This document shows, piece after piece, positions 5,693-7,404 of a DNA stretch of 7,404 nucleotides (positions are counted from its first letter, which is position 1; every line of letters starts with the position of its first letter). The DNA lies in contig JAJRTK010000476.1 of the NCBI GenBank assembly GCA_024278345.1, positions 1 through 7,404 of the forward strand. Reading direction: 5' to 3'. Below the pieces are notes generated by a model that saw only the letters and a list, made by a program, of their open reading frames with translations, was not told the DNA's origin and did not search any database. The DNA comes from a bacterium. Lineage in GTDB: Bacteria > CSSED10-310 > JAJRTK01. The position numbers were made by a program, and so were the translations under genes.

Positions 5693-5938
5693 GCTGGGGG
5701 TCTCCCGCGCTGTTTTCGGCTGGGTGGAGGTGGCTTCCTCGTTGGACAGGTTGTCTTGGAATGAGGGCAGCCCCGGGAGCTGCTCCAGTTCCTGGCTGCT
5801 GTTTCTCCAAGTTCCTTACGCCCACTCATGGGAATCTTCTCAGTAGGGCGGAGCCCCAATGAATCTCATGGCCTGGAAGTTGCAAACGTAGCTGGTGATG
5901 ACAAGGTGATCAAAAGTTGTACGACCGAGGAGGCTGCC
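5693..5938. other. Divergent intergenic region between yacG and lipoprotein gene
   Basis: This 246-bp stretch should hold the promoters of both flanking genes, but I find no pair of boxes good enough to call. On the minus strand the yacG frame is open up to 5816 and reads as a polar Ser/Thr/Glu/Pro-rich stretch with no ATG, GTG or TTG. On the plus strand the lipoprotein frame is open from 5828, but those 37 codons precede a clear signal peptide and are not counted as coding. GAGGAGG at 5927-5933 is the ribosome binding site of the lipoprotein gene. Confidence 0.4.
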
Positions 5939-6319
5939 ATGAAAAGGGCTTTTGGACTGTTTGGATTGTTGCTCGGCGCGTCTGTGTTTGCCGCGGGCTG
6001 CGTCATTATCGATGACGGGTATGGTGGTTATGATGAGACCGAAATCATCCGATTCCAGAACTACACGGGGCTCCGGGTCGATAATTACATTGACGAAATC
6101 TTCGTCGGGGCCGTTCCCGCCTTTGGTTCCATAGAAATCGAAGGTGACTACGAGGGGATTCACCTTTTTGAATCTTGGGGCGAGGACGACCTCATGCACT
6201 GGGGGCCGTCGGAGTTCAGTATTCTGGATGGCGAGATCTTCGTTGTGGACCTGGTGACGGACGAAGGTTTCAAAACCCATTCCGAGCCGAAACCAACCTC
6301 GGCAAAGGCTGGTTCCTGA
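5939..6319 (+). CDS. Small predicted lipoprotein, function unknown
   Basis: The 126-residue product has a lipoprotein signal peptide: K2-R3, hydrophobic core at 4-19, and the lipobox AAGC with Cys21 as the lipidation site. Val at +2 instead of Asp suggests transport to the outer membrane by the E. coli rule. The mature part is acidic and strand-rich: IIRFQNYTGLRVDNYIDEIFVG at 36-57 has the look of small beta-sandwich domains of the type N-x-T-x-x-x-V-x-x-Y-x-D-x-x-x-V-G, followed by AFGSIEIEGDYEGIHLFESWG and FVVDL. The tail from 112 is polar and probably disordered. I do not recognise a named family. The ATG at 5939 is preferred over 5828 because GAGGAGG ends 5 bases before it and it starts the signal peptide. 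It lies divergent from yacG and converges on the XdhC-like gene with a 21-bp gap. Confidence 0.8.
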   Translation: MKRAFGLFGLLLGASVFAAGCVIIDDGYGGYDETEIIRFQNYTGLRVDNYIDEIFVGAVPAFGSIEIEGDYEGIHLFESWGEDDLMHWGPSEFSILDGEIFVVDLVTDEGFKTHSEPKPTSAKAGS

Positions 6320-6329
6320 TGCCGGAACC
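6311..6329. terminator. Weak stem-loop at the lipoprotein/xdhC convergence
   Basis: GGTTCC (6311-6316) and GGAACC (6324-6329) pair as a perfect 6-bp stem, with the TGA stop of the lipoprotein gene in the 7-base loop. A third copy, GGTTCC at 6344-6349, just inside the end of the xdhC-like gene, could form an alternative stem with 6324-6329. Only a loose pyrimidine-rich stretch follows instead of a T run, so it is a poor intrinsic terminator; it could serve both convergent transcripts. Confidence 0.3.
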
Positions 6330-6340
6330 CCACTCTTTCC

Positions 6341-7144
6341 TTAGGTTCCTTCTCCTGAGAAGAAAGGCGGCGTGTTGACGGTTTTGACCTTGAACCGCCC
6401 TTTTGAACGGCAAAGGGAGAGGATTTCCGCGATGATGCTCACGGCAATTTCCTCCGGGGTCTCGGCACCGATGGACAGGCCGACTGGAGTGTGAATGTCG
6501 TCCAGCTCAGCCTTGGAAAAGCCCTGTTCACCAAGGCTTGAGCGGATCTCCAGAGCTTTGCGCTTCGAGCCAAGAAGGCCCAGATAGGCCCGGGGCTTCC
6601 TGAGCATGGCGCCCACGGCGAACTCATCGTATTTGTGGCCCCGCGTGCAGATCACGATGTAACTGTAACCGTGGGTGGGAAGGCTGGGTAGAAGCTCCTC
6701 GAAAGGGCCGGAATGGACGGAGCGGGCCATGGGGAAGCGGGAGGGGCTGGCGAAGCTCTGCCGGTCGTCCGCTACCACCACGGAGAGAGCGACGAAATCC
6801 GCCAGCTTGGCGACCGCTTTGCCCACGTGCCCCGCCCCGATGATCACGACTTCCGGGGTGGGCGCGTGGATTTCGGTGTAAATCCTTATTTCGCCGCCAG
6901 GCCGAAGTGGAACCCGGAGATCGTAGAAATGCGATTCGCACAAGGCACCGTAGAAGGCCTGTGCCACGGTAGCCGCGAGCTCGGGACAACCAAGATCCCC
7001 TCGAAAGCTCCCGTCCTGCCGTAGAAGGAGCTTCTCGCCGGGACTCGTCAAAGTTGTCTCTTTGGCCGTGATGACGGTAGCCAGTGCTGTCCATTCGCCC
7101 CTGTCTAACGTCGCCTGGATCTCGTGCAGCCAGTGGGTTTTCAT
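6341..7144 (-). CDS. xdhC: XdhC/CoxI-family protein (molybdenum hydroxylase maturation)
   Basis: The 267-residue protein has the two-part XdhC layout. Residues 8-62 match the N-terminal XdhC/CoxI domain (ALATVITAKETTLTSPGEKLL, ending in GDLGCPEL at 49-56 with the conserved Cys53). Residues 97-245 form the C-terminal Rossmann domain: EVVIIGAGHVG at 98-108, the acidic strand end VVVADDR at 122-128, ICTRGHKYDEFAV at 165-177, YLGLLGSKRKALEI at 187-200 and the family signature VGLSIGAETPEEIAVSIIAEIL at 221-242. XdhC proteins bind molybdenum cofactor, promote its sulfuration and deliver it to xanthine dehydrogenase-type enzymes. No molybdenum hydroxylase gene is in the window, so the client enzyme is unknown and the symbol reflects the family only. 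The frame is open to 7366, but ATG 7144 is chosen because AGGAGG lies 6 bases upstream, a promoter precedes it, and the family N terminus starts there. Confidence 0.9.
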   Translation of the reverse strand: MKTHWLHEIQATLDRGEWTALATVITAKETTLTSPGEKLLLRQDGSFRGDLGCPELAATVAQAFYGALCESHFYDLRVPLRPGGEIRIYTEIHAPTPEVVIIGAGHVGKAVAKLADFVALSVVVADDRQSFASPSRFPMARSVHSGPFEELLPSLPTHGYSYIVICTRGHKYDEFAVGAMLRKPRAYLGLLGSKRKALEIRSSLGEQGFSKAELDDIHTPVGLSIGAETPEEIAVSIIAEILSLCRSKGRFKVKTVNTPPFFSGEGT

Positions 7145-7150
7145 CGTCCG

Positions 7151-7156
7151 CCTCCT
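7151..7156 (-). promoter_or_regulatory. Strong ribosome binding site of the xdhC-like gene
   Basis: The complement reads AGGAGG, 6 bases before the ATG at 7144. It decides the start against the longer open frame reaching 7366. Confidence 0.85.
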
Positions 7157-7168
7157 AATGTCCACCAG

Positions 7169-7197
7169 GTAATAGACGTGCAGCCCCGGTTTGGCAA
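7169..7197 (-). promoter_or_regulatory. Predicted sigma-70-type promoter for the xdhC-like gene
   Basis: On the minus strand TTGCCA (complement of 7192-7197) matches the -35 consensus at 5 of 6 positions. After exactly 17 bp, TATTAC (complement of 7169-7174) matches the -10 consensus at 4 of 6. Transcription would begin near 7162, giving a leader of about 18 bases that just includes the ribosome binding site. Confidence 0.55.
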
Positions 7198-7404
7198 GTT
7201 CTTGGGTCGAGAGTCGTCTTGGGGCCACAGGCCTGTTTGCGGGGGGGGAGGGGGGGCGGACGGACTGCCGCCGACCCGACCGGACCCCAACCAGAAGAAA
7301 CGCCAGGGTTTTCAGGAATCGGGTATCCACGCAAGGCGGGACAAAGATTGGAAATAAAAGGCACACGCGCAGCGCACAAAAATGTGGGTCCAGGGAGCTG
7401 GCTC
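7198..7404. other. Upstream region of the xdhC-like gene, no gene seen
   Basis: Together with the promoter region this is about 250 bp without a supported gene. Frames on both strands cross it, but none has recognisable protein character or a good start site. Its one notable feature is the G tract at 7241-7256. Confidence 0.4.
7241..7256 (+). repeat. Long G tract G8-A-G7 upstream of the xdhC-like promoter
   Basis: Eight G, one A and seven G follow one another on the plus strand, 44 bp upstream of the predicted -35 box. Such a run can slip during replication and has enough GGG triplets to fold into a G-quadruplex. On the xdhC sense strand it reads as C. It stands out against a window otherwise free of G runs longer than six. 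Confidence 0.9.

Noticed and set aside
5840-6280. 146-codon minus-strand frame opposite the lipoprotein gene
   Set aside because: The plus strand has a ribosome binding site, signal peptide and lipobox here; the minus frame has none of these.
7145-7366. N-terminal extension of the XdhC-like protein to an ATG at 7366
   Set aside because: The extension would translate the predicted promoter and the G tract; the ATG at 7144 has AGGAGG at ideal spacing and matches the family N terminus.
1-7404. CRISPR array, tRNA or rRNA gene
   Set aside because: No regularly spaced short repeats beyond the two-copy duplication at 658-725, and no sequence resembling a tRNA arm or rRNA core was seen on either strand.

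Overview
The window holds seven protein genes from a Gram-negative bacterium with fairly GC-rich DNA (about 60% by eye). The Gram-negative call rests on a TolC-type outer-membrane efflux protein and a lipoprotein lacking the Asp+2 inner-membrane retention residue. The mix of an ExeA-like ATPase, an isolated murG, a bacterial PC4-like protein, a YacG zinc protein and an XdhC-like protein would fit Verrucomicrobiota or a related lineage. That placement is only an inference; nothing in the window fixes the phylum.

Layout. 1-152: a short non-coding repeat element (copy A), cut by the window edge. 246-1802 (+): a degenerate receiver domain fused to an ExeA/GspA-type AAA+ ATPase, starting at TTG. 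1867-3018 (+): murG. 3012-3242 (-): a 76-residue PC4-like protein, tail to tail with murG and overlapping it by 7 bp. 3328-3481: copy B of the repeat element, inverted relative to A and flanked by an exact 8-bp direct repeat. 3689-5371 (+): a TolC-family outer-membrane protein with a signal peptide. 5432-5692 (-): a YacG-like zinc protein. 5939-6319 (+): a small predicted lipoprotein. 6341-7144 (-): an XdhC/CoxI-family protein with a good promoter, a strong ribosome binding site and a long G tract further upstream.

The genes do not form one pathway. The ATPase gene and murG may be co-transcribed (64 bp gap, same strand). The rest are single genes in alternating orientation: three convergent pairs (murG/PC4, TolC/yacG, lipoprotein/xdhC) and two divergent intergenic regions (3243-3688 and 5693-5938).

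The most interesting signal is the pair of about 154-bp elements. They share terminal inverted repeats (GGGACCTATCA[A/G]AT), a central perfect hairpin and two further conserved blocks at identical internal positions, while the spacers between blocks are strongly diverged yet equal in length. Copy B carries a clean 8-bp target-site duplication that overlaps the -35 box of the likely PC4-gene promoter. This looks like a non-autonomous, MITE-like mobile element. Second in interest is the receiver-ATPase fusion, whose receiver has lost its phosphorylation residues and whose linker carries a perfect 33-bp tandem duplication.
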